From a bacterium (GTDB lineage: Bacteria; Gemmatimonadota; Gemmatimonadetes; Longimicrobiales; RSA9), in the NCBI GenBank assembly GCA_003242735.1, contig QGVH01000019.1, positions 17,236 through 81,235 of the forward strand: a stretch of DNA of 64,000 nt. The letters run 5' to 3'. Position numbers and translations under genes: made by a program. Positions 42,763-50,441 of the stretch are shown here, one piece after another. The first letter of the stretch is position 1; the number at the start of each line of letters is the position of its first letter. The notes below the pieces were generated by a model. That model was not told where the DNA came from. It saw only the letters and a program-made list of their open reading frames with translations, and searched no databases.

Positions 42763-43424
42763 TCACTGAGGCGACGGCGTCGCAGATACATCGGACCGCG
42801 CCGGTCGCTGCGCCGAGCAGCGTCCTCGGCAAGGACGAGTTCCTGAAGCTCCTGGTGGCGCAGCTCAGGCACCAGGACCCGCTCAGCCCGATGGAGGGCG
42901 CCGAATTCGCTTCGCAGCTGGCGCAGTTCTCGAGCGTCGAGCAGCTGATCAACCTCAACGACCGCCTGGCGTTGGTCGCAGCGCTGGATGAGGCCGTGCT
43001 CCACGCCGTCAACACCAACGCGGCGCTCGGCCTGATCGGCCGGGGCGTGCACGCGTTCGGCAACGAGGTCGCGGTCTCCGACACGGGCGAAGGGTCGGTG
43101 ACGTTCACGGTCGGAGGGCAGGGCGGACAGGCCACGCTCCGCCTCTTCGACGCGGCCGGCCGGGAGGTCGCCGCCGTGGATCTCGGCGTGCTGTCCGGCG
43201 GCCGGCAACGGGTGGATCTTGACCAGGTGACGAGCGGCATCGCCCCGGGCACGTACACGTACCGCGTGGACGTGGTGGACGCGGAGGGTGGCGCCGTCGA
43301 GGTGACGACGTACACCAGCGGGATCGTCACCGGTGTGCGCCATGGAGCCAATGGGCTGGTGCTCGTCGTCGGGCCGTTCGAGATCCCGCTGGGCGAGATC
43401 GCGGAAGTCGAAACATCACTCTGA
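42759..43424 (+). CDS. flgD: Flagellar hook cap protein FlgD
   Basis: Hook-capping scaffold protein, 221 aa. The N-terminal signature GKDEFLKLLVAQLRHQDPLS and EFASQLAQFSSVEQLINLND is unmistakable. A FlgD Ig-like/Tudor part follows (LRLFDAAGREVAAVDLGVLS, then GTYTYRVDVVDAEGGAVEV). It is exported and sits temporarily at the tip of the growing hook. Its ATG overlaps the fliK stop. Confidence 0.96.
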   Translation: MITEATASQIHRTAPVAAPSSVLGKDEFLKLLVAQLRHQDPLSPMEGAEFASQLAQFSSVEQLINLNDRLALVAALDEAVLHAVNTNAALGLIGRGVHAFGNEVAVSDTGEGSVTFTVGGQGGQATLRLFDAAGREVAAVDLGVLSGGRQRVDLDQVTSGIAPGTYTYRVDVVDAEGGAVEVTTYTSGIVTGVRHGANGLVLVVGPFEIPLGEIAEVETSL

Positions 43425-43441
43425 TCGGGAGGTGGAGTGCG

Positions 43442-44680
43442 ATGATGCGCTCGCTGTTCGCCGGCGTTTCCGGCATGCGGAACCACCAGGTCCGAATGGA
43501 TGTCATCGGCAACAACATCGCGAACGTGAACACCCTCGGCTTCAAGGCGAGCCGGGTCACGTTCGAGGAGGCGCTCTCGCAGCTCGTGCGGGGCGCGAGC
43601 CGGCCCGGCGCCACCGGATCCGCGTCGGTGGGTGGGAGGAACCCCATGCAGGTCGGCCTCGGCGTCAACCTCGGGAGCATCGACAGGCTGTTCACGCAGG
43701 GCAACCTGGAGAACACCGGCGTCACGACGGACCTGGCCATCCAGGGCGATTCGCTCTTCGTGCTCTCCGACGGGAGCCGGTACTACTACACGCGTGCGGG
43801 CAATTTCCAGATCGACGGGAGCGGCCGTCTCGTTTCGGCGACGAACGGGCTCACCGTGCAGGGCCGGATCGCTGTGGATGGCGTGCTGACGGACCAGATC
43901 GGCGACATCGTCCTGCCCATCGGCCAGAGCGCGCCTGCCAGGGCCACGAGCACCGTCCGCCTCGCCGGGAACCTGGATGCGCAGGCGGCCGACGGGACCA
44001 CGCGCGAGACGACCATCACCGTGTACGACTCGCTGGGTACGACCCACGAGCTGCGCGTCGTGTTCACGAAGAACGGCCCTGCCTGGGACCTCAGCGTGTT
44101 CGCGGATGGCGGCACCACCGCGATCGGTACGGGCACGGTCACGTTCACGGCCGATGGGCGGCTCGATTCGCCGCAGTCGCAGAGCGTGAGCTTCGATCCC
44201 GGCAACGGCGCCAACACGCTGAACATCGACCTGGTGTTCGGCACGCCCGGCGGGCTGGATGGGCTCACGGGGTTCGGCGGCGCGATGACCGCGGTCCTGC
44301 GGGAGCAGGACGGCTATCCGGCCGGCGAGCTCGAGGGCATCACCATTGACCGGACGGGCACCATCACCGGTTCGTTCTCCAACGGTACGGTCATGACGCT
44401 GGCGCAGATCGCGCTGGCCGACTTCAGCAATCCGGCCGGCCTGTACAGCGACGGCGGCAACATGTACACGGAGTCACCCAATTCCGGCGCGCCGGTGATC
44501 GGGTTCGCGGGCGAGAGCAGCCCGTCCACGATCGCGTCCGGCACGCTCGAGATGTCGAACGTGGACCTCGCCCAGGAGTTCACCAACATGATCATCACGC
44601 AGCGGGGCTTCCAGTCCAACGCGCGGGTGATCTCGTCCAGCGACGAGATGCTGCAGGAGCTGGTGAACCTGAAGCGCTAG
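43442..44680 (+). CDS. flgE: Flagellar hook protein FlgE
   Basis: Main hook subunit, 412 aa. The N-terminal signature MMRSLFAGVSGMRNHQVRMD and VIGNNIANVNTLGFKASRVT, the FlgE-specific GVTTDLAIQGDSLFVLSDG, and the C-terminal TLEMSNVDLAQEFTNMIITQ and RGFQSNARVISSSDEML match the rod/hook family. It ends operon A; a strong terminator follows. Confidence 0.96.
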   Translation: MMRSLFAGVSGMRNHQVRMDVIGNNIANVNTLGFKASRVTFEEALSQLVRGASRPGATGSASVGGRNPMQVGLGVNLGSIDRLFTQGNLENTGVTTDLAIQGDSLFVLSDGSRYYYTRAGNFQIDGSGRLVSATNGLTVQGRIAVDGVLTDQIGDIVLPIGQSAPARATSTVRLAGNLDAQAADGTTRETTITVYDSLGTTHELRVVFTKNGPAWDLSVFADGGTTAIGTGTVTFTADGRLDSPQSQSVSFDPGNGANTLNIDLVFGTPGGLDGLTGFGGAMTAVLREQDGYPAGELEGITIDRTGTITGSFSNGTVMTLAQIALADFSNPAGLYSDGGNMYTESPNSGAPVIGFAGESSPSTIASGTLEMSNVDLAQEFTNMIITQRGFQSNARVISSSDEMLQELVNLKR

Positions 44681-44706
44681 TCGCGCTGCACGCCCGGTGC
44701 GGACCG

Positions 44707-44756
44707 GCGAGGACGGCGGCGGCCGCGTGGTGCGGCCGTCGCCGTCCTCGCTTTCC
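44707..44756 (+). terminator. Terminator of flagellar operon A
   Basis: GCGAGGACGGCG (44707-44718) pairs with CGCCGTCCTCGC (44740-44751), with an inner GCGGCCGC/GCGGCCG stem around GTGGT. TTTCC follows. Confidence 0.85.
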
Positions 44757-45012
44757 GTCGGCGTGCGCTTCCGGGTCGTTGTGGTCGGCGCGCCCGGCAA
44801 GGTCCGCCGGTGGGGCCGGCAGAGACTGCCGGGTGGGGGTGGGTGCAGGGTGCGGCGGCGCGACCGCGGGTGTTCGGGCGTGATCGTGTAATTGAGTGTG
44901 GAGAAACAACTTGCGTCTGATGTTCGTTCCGGGCGTCGAGCGGTTGCGGACTGGTACGGGCCGTGCTTTCGCGGGGGCGGCGTGGAGCCGAATGGAACGC
45001 GTGGAGGAGTCG
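44757..45012 (+). other. Leader region of flagellar operon B
   Basis: About 256 bases without a convincing gene, part of a 332-base gap. It contains the shared motif at 44887-44916. An in-frame reading from 44896 would extend FliL by 39 residues, but that would start inside the motif and lacks a ribosome binding site. Confidence 0.5.
44887..44916 (+). promoter_or_regulatory. Promoter/operator motif shared with operon A
   Basis: TGTAATT at 44887-44893, 12 bases, then ACAACTTGCGT (44906-44916). It matches the flgB upstream motif with identical spacing. TGTAAT may be the -10 box of operon B; no good -35 box is visible. Confidence 0.55.
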
Positions 45013-45564
45013 ATGGCGGAAGCTCAGGGTGCGAAGGAAGGAACGCCGCTGGCCGCGTCCACGTCGGGCGCGCCAACGCCGGCCGCGCCGGCGCCGGGCG
45101 GAGCGCGACGTACGCTTTCGGCGGTCGCGATGCTGCTCGTGGGACTCGCGGTGGGGGCGGGTGTGGGGGTCGTCGCGGGCGGGACGCTGCTGGCGGCGTG
45201 GCGCTCGGGGGCGCTGGAGAGCGAGAGCCACGAGCGGCGTGAGCAGACGGGTCCTGTGAGTCCGGCGCTGACGCACACGATCGATGCGCTGGTGGTGAAC
45301 CCGGCCGGCTCGGATGGGCTGCGCTTCCTGATGGCGACGATGGTGGTGGAAGTGGATGCGCCGGGGACGGTGGATCAGCTCCAGCGTCGGGACGCGGAGG
45401 TGCGCGAAGCCATCCTGCGCACCCTCGGCTCGAAGACGGTGCCGGAGCTCGCGGACGTCGCCCATCGCGATGCGTTGAAGGAGGAGTTGCGGGCGACGCT
45501 GCTGAAGGTCCTGGACCGCGGCGACGTTCTCCGGATCCACCTGCCGCAGTTCGTGATCCAGTAG
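45013..45564 (+). CDS. fliL: Flagellar basal-body protein FliL
   Basis: Stator-associated inner-membrane protein, 183 aa from the ATG at 45013. One transmembrane helix (AVAMLLVGLAVGAGVGVVAG) lies at about residues 37-56. The periplasmic domain carries THTIDALVVNPAGSDGLRFL and TLGSKTVPELADVAHRDALK with terminal VLRIHLPQFVIQ. GGAGG lies 5 bases before this ATG. It is the first gene of operon B. Confidence 0.9.
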   Translation: MAEAQGAKEGTPLAASTSGAPTPAAPAPGGARRTLSAVAMLLVGLAVGAGVGVVAGGTLLAAWRSGALESESHERREQTGPVSPALTHTIDALVVNPAGSDGLRFLMATMVVEVDAPGTVDQLQRRDAEVREAILRTLGSKTVPELADVAHRDALKEELRATLLKVLDRGDVLRIHLPQFVIQ

Positions 45565-45586
45565 TCGGCAGTCGAGGAAGGCGAGG

Positions 45587-46735
45587 ATGCACGAGCCGGA
45601 GGAGCGTGGAGCGCTGCACGACGGCAGCGCCTCGGATGTCGGCGCCGCTGGCGAACGGTCGGCGACGCCGGACACCGGCGTGGCAGGATCGGGCGAGCCG
45701 GTCGCCGGGTCGGACACGGTCCCAGCCACGGATGGCGGTGTTGTGGTCGCGACGACGGTCGTGGACCCGGATGCGGGCGGGGCGGAGAGCAACGGTGGGG
45801 CCGGTGCGGGGAAGCGGCTTTCGGTGCGCCCGTACGACTTCCGCCAGCCGAGCCGGCTCTCGAAGGACCGGCTGCGTTCGCTGCGTGCGATCTACGGGCA
45901 GATGGCGAAGGCGCTCGAGGGGTGGTTGAGGGGCCGGGTGCGCGAGCAGATGGACCTGGAGGTGGCGAGCGTGGATCAGCACAGCTTCGGCGAGCTGGTG
46001 TTCTCGATGCCGACGCCGTGCTGCTCCTACGTCTACGATGTGGCGAACTCGGGTGGCCAGCAGCTGTTGATCGACTTCGATGCCGACCTGGCGTTCATGA
46101 TGCTCGACCGGCTGCTGGGCGGCTGCGGCGAGCCGGTGGAGGTGACCCGGCCGCTGACGATGGTGGAGCAGGGCGTGGTGCGGATCGTCGCGGACAGGGT
46201 GGCCACGGAGCTGTCGGAGGCGTGGAAGGAGCACATCCGCTTCGACCTGACGTTCAGCCGCTTCGAAGCCATCCCGGACGTGATCCAGATCGCGAACCGC
46301 GAGGACGCGATCCTCGTCACGGTGCTGAAGGCCCGTGGTGAGAGGATGCAGGGGGCGATCCGTCTGTGCCTGCCGTTCGTGGTGCTGGAGAAGTTCTTCA
46401 GCGGTTCCGGCACGCGGCGTTTCCGTGCCGGCGGGGGCTCGGAGGAGGAGCGGGCCGCGGACCGGCAGGGCGTGGAGGCGGCGATCCGCGCGAGCTCGGT
46501 GGAGATCGCGGCGAGGTTGCCGCGGTTCACCGTGCGGCTCGGCAGGCTGACGCAGTTGAAGGTGGGTGACGTGCTGGAGACGGGGCTGGACACGGACGTG
46601 GCGATCGAGGTGCTGGTGAACGGGCAGGATCGGGCGCGGGCGCGGGCCGGCCGCGTCGGTCGGCGGCTCGCCCTGGAGATCCTGGAGTGGAACAGCCCGG
46701 CCGGGGCGCCCGCGAGAGGAGGAGACTCGGAATGA
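45587..46735 (+). CDS. fliM: Flagellar motor switch protein FliM
   Basis: C-ring switch component, 382 aa. A poorly conserved N-terminal extension (residues about 1-75, Gly/Ala/Asp-rich) replaces the compact CheY-binding peptide. The core follows: YDFRQPSRLSKDRLRSLRAI, then MMLDRLLGGCGEPVEVTRPL and the C-terminal surface-presentation domain ending IEVLVNGQDRARARAGRVGR. The stop overlaps fliN (ATGA). No canonical LSQxEIDALL peptide is visible, so the response to CheY-P may differ. Confidence 0.92.
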   Translation: MHEPEERGALHDGSASDVGAAGERSATPDTGVAGSGEPVAGSDTVPATDGGVVVATTVVDPDAGGAESNGGAGAGKRLSVRPYDFRQPSRLSKDRLRSLRAIYGQMAKALEGWLRGRVREQMDLEVASVDQHSFGELVFSMPTPCCSYVYDVANSGGQQLLIDFDADLAFMMLDRLLGGCGEPVEVTRPLTMVEQGVVRIVADRVATELSEAWKEHIRFDLTFSRFEAIPDVIQIANREDAILVTVLKARGERMQGAIRLCLPFVVLEKFFSGSGTRRFRAGGGSEEERAADRQGVEAAIRASSVEIAARLPRFTVRLGRLTQLKVGDVLETGLDTDVAIEVLVNGQDRARARAGRVGRRLALEILEWNSPAGAPARGGDSE

Positions 46736-47079
46736 GCATGAAGCAGAGCAGGGACGGATCGGCGAAGCCGACCCAGCCGGATCTCGCAGAGCTGGGCTCG
46801 GCCAACGGTGACCGGGAGGCGGCGTCTCTCTCGGCGCTCTACGACCTGAAGCTGGATGTCGGGATCGAGCTGGGGCGGACGCGGATGACGGTGCAGGAGG
46901 TGCTCGCGCTGGGGCGGGGCTCGGTGATCCAGCTCGACCGGATGGTGGGCGAGCCGGTGGACGTGTACGTCGGCGATCGCAGGTTCGCCGAGGGGGAGGT
47001 GGTGGTGATCGGCGAGCAGTTCGGCGTGCGGATCACGCGGATCACGGGGCCGCAAACGACGGAGATCGTCGAGTCGTGA
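46732..47079 (+). CDS. fliN: Flagellar motor switch protein FliN
   Basis: C-ring component, 115 aa. The SpoA domain shows LYDLKLDVGIELGRTRMTVQ, EVLALGRGSVIQLDRMVGEP and VDVYVGDRRFAEGEVVVIGE with terminal FGVRITRI. It overlaps fliM at its start. The stop overlaps the start of the fliO-P gene. Confidence 0.95.
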   Translation: MSMKQSRDGSAKPTQPDLAELGSANGDREAASLSALYDLKLDVGIELGRTRMTVQEVLALGRGSVIQLDRMVGEPVDVYVGDRRFAEGEVVVIGEQFGVRITRITGPQTTEIVES

Positions 47080-48272
47080 TGCTGCACGGGATCGGGAACG
47101 CGCTGATGGTGCTGGGCGCGAGTCTGGCGCTGTTCGGCGGGGCGCTGTGGCTGATCCGGCGGCTGACCGGCCGTCCGATCGGCGCACGTAGCGCGTGCCC
47201 GCTCGAGGTGCTGGGGCGTGTCACGGTCGGGCCACGGCAGGGCGTGACGGCGCTGCGCGTCGGCCGGCGCGTCGTCCTGATCTCGGTCGGCGAGGGCGGC
47301 GTGCGTCCGCTGCTGGAGATGCCCGAGTCGGAGTGGTCGGACGCGGTGGAGGCGGAAAGCGGCGGAGCTACGGGCATGGCGCACGACTTCCGTGCGCGGC
47401 TGCTGCGGTCGTTGCGCGTCAGTGCGTCCGTCGTCATCGCGCTCGCGCTGGCCGACGCCGCGACGCCGGCGGAGGCACGGGCGGGCGAGTGGGGTGTGGT
47501 GGCGACGGGCGCGATGCTCCAGGCCGTACCGACCGCGCCAGCTCCGCCCAACGCGGTCGCGCAGCAGGGCGGGCGCGCGTTGCCCCAGGGGTTCGTCGGA
47601 CTGCCCCGAATCGATCTCCAGATCGGGAAGGATGACTCCGGGTTGCGGCTGAGCGGCACGGTGGGGGCGGTGGTCGTCATCGGCCTGCTCACGCTCCTGC
47701 CCACGCTGTTGCTGCTGATGACCAGCTTCACCCGGATCCTGATTGTGCTGCACCTCGTGAGACAGGCGCTGGGAACGCAGACCACGCCGCCCGCGCACCT
47801 GGTCTCCGCGCTCGCGCTGCTGCTCACGGGGTTCGTCATGGCGCCGACGCTGGCCGAGGTGAACCGCACCGCGCTCGCGCCGTGGCTGGACGGCGCGATC
47901 ACCGAGGGCGAGATGCTGAAGGCGGCGGTCGTCCCGTTCCGTGAGTTCATGCTGGAGCACACCCGCGAGGAGGACCTGGCCACCTTCCTCGAGCTCAGCG
48001 ATGCGCCGCCGCCGGCGAGCCCGGACGAGATCCCGCTGATGACGCTCGCGTCCGCGTTCGTGACGAGCGAGCTGCGGGCGGCGTTCCAGATGGGGTTCGT
48101 GCTGTTCCTGCCATTCGTCGTGATCGACATCGTGGTGGCGTCCGTGCTCATGAGCCTGGGCATGTTCATGCTGCCGCCCGTCATGATCTCGCTCCCGTGC
48201 AAGCTTCTCCTGTTCGTGCTGGTCGACGGCTGGACGCTGGTCGTCCAGAGTCTGGCGGCGAGCTTCCGCTGA
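47076..48272 (+). CDS. fliP: FliO-FliP fusion of the flagellar export gate
   Basis: One continuous 398-codon frame. Residues 1-95 look like FliO: a membrane helix (MVLGASLALFGGALWLIRRL), then CPLEVLGRVTVGPRQGVTAL and RVGRRVVLISVGEGGVRPL. From residue 101 (MAHDFRARLLRSLRVSASVV) the sequence looks like FliP with its own signal peptide. Conserved FliP parts follow: LLTLLPTLLLLMTSFTRILI, VRQALGTQTTPP and FMLEHTREEDLATFLELSD. An internal ATG at 47376 with GGAG 8 bases upstream could start separate FliP. The first codon may be the GTG at 47076 or the ATG at 47079. Confidence 0.85.
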   Translation: MMLHGIGNALMVLGASLALFGGALWLIRRLTGRPIGARSACPLEVLGRVTVGPRQGVTALRVGRRVVLISVGEGGVRPLLEMPESEWSDAVEAESGGATGMAHDFRARLLRSLRVSASVVIALALADAATPAEARAGEWGVVATGAMLQAVPTAPAPPNAVAQQGGRALPQGFVGLPRIDLQIGKDDSGLRLSGTVGAVVVIGLLTLLPTLLLLMTSFTRILIVLHLVRQALGTQTTPPAHLVSALALLLTGFVMAPTLAEVNRTALAPWLDGAITEGEMLKAAVVPFREFMLEHTREEDLATFLELSDAPPPASPDEIPLMTLASAFVTSELRAAFQMGFVLFLPFVVIDIVVASVLMSLGMFMLPPVMISLPCKLLLFVLVDGWTLVVQSLAASFR

Positions 48273-48282
48273 GGTGCCCCGC

Positions 48283-48552
48283 ATGTCTTTCGCTCTGACG
48301 CTGGACCTGGCGCGCAACGCGATCCTGCACGCCCTGCTGCTGGCCGGGCCGCTGCTGCTGGTCGCCGTGGTGGTGGGCCTCCTGGTGAGCGTGGCGCAGG
48401 CGGTCACGCAGATCCAGGAACAGACGATCGCGTTCGTGGCGAAGCTGGTGGCCGTCTCGATCGTGTTCCTGGTGATGCTGAGCTGGCTGCTCCAGATCGC
48501 CGTGCGCTACACCACCGAGCTGATGCGGGGCGTGCCCGGGATGGTGTCATGA
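48283..48552 (+). CDS. fliQ: Flagellar export gate protein FliQ
   Basis: Two-helix membrane protein of the export gate, 89 aa, the normal length when started at the ATG at 48283. ILHALLLAGPLLLVAVVVGL and SVAQAVTQIQEQTIAFVAKL are family signatures. A GTG at 48274 is an alternative. GAGGTG lies 6 bases before the ATG. Confidence 0.95.
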   Translation: MSFALTLDLARNAILHALLLAGPLLLVAVVVGLLVSVAQAVTQIQEQTIAFVAKLVAVSIVFLVMLSWLLQIAVRYTTELMRGVPGMVS

Positions 48553-49337
48553 CACCGGGGGCCTTCGATCCGACGGCGCCGGGCGCACTCGCCCTGATCG
48601 CACTGCTCGGCGCGCGCGTGGGCGGCCTGCTCCTGATCGCGCCGGCACTCTCGGGCCGGCCGGTGCCGATGATGGTGCGCACGGCGTTGCTGGTCCTGCT
48701 GACGATGGTGCTGCTGCCGGCGAGCGCGGCGGCGGCGGCGGGCGGCGCCGTGCCGCGTGTGACGGCCGCGACGCTGCTGTGCGAGACGCTCATCGGCATG
48801 GCTCTCGGCCTCGGCGCCGCGGTGTTCGTGGGCGCAGCGGAGGCGGCGGGTGACCTGATCTCGGTGCAGATGGGGCTCTCCGCAGCGGCGGTGCTGGACC
48901 CGGTGACGCAGCAGTCCACGCCTACGCTTGCCAGCTTCACCCGCCTGTTCGCCACGGCGCTGCTGTTCGCCGTCGGCGGTCACCTGGCGATGATCGGCGC
49001 GCTGGCCTCGAGCGTGGATCTGCTGCCGGTGGGTGGCGAGATCGATGCCGCCGACGGCCTCCGCGCCATGGTGATGCTCGGCGGCGAGCTGTTCGTTCTC
49101 GGCCTGCGCTTCGCCGCGCCCGTGGCGGCCGCGCTGCTCGTCAGCAACGTGGCGCTGGGAATCCTCGCCAGGACGATGCCGCAGCTCAACGCGTTGATCG
49201 TTGCGTTCCCGGTGCAGATCGGGCTGGGTCTGTTCACCCTCGGCGTGGCGCTGCCGTACGTCGCGGCGCCGTTCGCGTCGTGGCCGTTGTCGTACGAGGC
49301 GGTCACCTCGCGCCTGCTCGACGCCTTCATGCCGTGA
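48549..49337 (+). CDS. fliR: Flagellar export gate protein FliR
   Basis: Polytopic export-gate protein, 262 aa, about six membrane segments. Features are ARVGGLLLIAPALSGRPVPM at the N terminus, LGLGAAVFVGAAEAAGDLIS and the later VALLVSNVALGILARTMPQL-like stretch. The start overlaps the fliQ stop. flhB follows after 12 bases; the two are not fused here. Confidence 0.94.
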   Translation: MTPGAFDPTAPGALALIALLGARVGGLLLIAPALSGRPVPMMVRTALLVLLTMVLLPASAAAAAGGAVPRVTAATLLCETLIGMALGLGAAVFVGAAEAAGDLISVQMGLSAAAVLDPVTQQSTPTLASFTRLFATALLFAVGGHLAMIGALASSVDLLPVGGEIDAADGLRAMVMLGGELFVLGLRFAAPVAAALLVSNVALGILARTMPQLNALIVAFPVQIGLGLFTLGVALPYVAAPFASWPLSYEAVTSRLLDAFMP

Positions 49338-49349
49338 GGTCCCGCGACG

Positions 49350-50441
49350 ATGGCGGACGAGTCGTTCCAGGAGCGGACAGAAGCGCCGACGCCGAAGCGG
49401 CGGCAGGACGCGAGGCGGCGCGGCGAGCTGCCGCGGAGCGCCGAGGTCTCGACCGCGCTGCTCCTCATGGCGGGAGCCGTGGTGGTGCACATGGGCTCGA
49501 ACTCCATGGCGAACGCGATGCGGACGCTGTTCGGCGGCAGCACGCGGATGGCCGTGACGCCGCCGGGCGACCTCGATGGCGCGGTGTGGTGGGTGCGGAT
49601 GGTCGGGCAACAGACGCTGGGCGCGCTTGCGCCGGTGCTGGCGGGGGTCGCCGGGGCCGCGCTGCTCGTGGGCGCGGCGCAGGCCCGCGGGGTGTTCGCT
49701 ACGCAGGCCCTGGAGCCGAAGTGGTCGCGGCTCTCGCCGGTGGGCAACCTCAAGCGGATCGTGAGCCTGCGCGCGCTCATCGAGCTGGCCAAATCGCTGC
49801 TCAAGCTGCTCGTCGTGGGCGCGGCGATGGTGTCCGCGCTGTCCATGGCCTGGTCCGAGCTGCTGGCGCTGGGGCAGCAGGCGCCGTTCGCGTTCGCGCA
49901 GCTCGTGCGGCGCTACACGGTGCGACTCCTGGCCTCGGCCGGCGCGGCGTACGTGGTGCTCGCCGTGGGCGACTACCTGTATCAGGTCTGGCAGCACGAG
50001 AAGAACCTGCGCATGAGCCGCGAGGAGCTGAAGCAGGAGCTCAAGGAGACGGAAGGCGACCTGATGGTGCGGGCGCGGCTCCGCAGCATGGGGCGCTCAC
50101 TGGCGCGGCGGCGCATGTTCCGTGACGTCCCGACGTCGGACGTCGTCATCACGAACCCGACACACGTTGCGGTGGCGTTGAAGTACGACCCCACGCGTGC
50201 GCCCGCGCCCATCGTGACGGCGATGGGGCAGCGCAAGATCGCGGAGCGCATCAAGGCGATCGCGCTCGAGCACGGCGTGCCGGTGGTGGAGAACCCGCCC
50301 GTCGCCCGCGCGCTCCTCGCCACGGGGCGCGTCGGCTGGCCGATCCCCGCCGAGCTGTACGTCGCGGTGGCGGAGATCCTGGCGTTCGTGATCCGCCAGC
50401 GCTCGGGCCGCTTGGGTTGGGATGGAGTGGAGATCCGATGA
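49350..50441 (+). CDS. flhB: Flagellar export switch protein FlhB
   Basis: Export-gate protein that switches substrate specificity, 363 aa. The N terminus QERTEAPTPKRRQDARRRGE, about four membrane helices, and the self-cleavage site Asn269-Pro270-Thr271-His272 in VVITNPTHVAVAL are intact. The C-terminal cytoplasmic domain follows. With FliK it sets hook length; here FliK is the unusual fusion protein. Confidence 0.96.
   Translation: MADESFQERTEAPTPKRRQDARRRGELPRSAEVSTALLLMAGAVVVHMGSNSMANAMRTLFGGSTRMAVTPPGDLDGAVWWVRMVGQQTLGALAPVLAGVAGAALLVGAAQARGVFATQALEPKWSRLSPVGNLKRIVSLRALIELAKSLLKLLVVGAAMVSALSMAWSELLALGQQAPFAFAQLVRRYTVRLLASAGAAYVVLAVGDYLYQVWQHEKNLRMSREELKQELKETEGDLMVRARLRSMGRSLARRRMFRDVPTSDVVITNPTHVAVALKYDPTRAPAPIVTAMGQRKIAERIKAIALEHGVPVVENPPVARALLATGRVGWPIPAELYVAVAEILAFVIRQRSGRLGWDGVEIR

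Noticed and set aside
44896..45012. N-terminal extension of FliL
   Set aside because: The extension begins inside the shared upstream motif and lacks a ribosome binding site; the ATG at 45013 has a good one.
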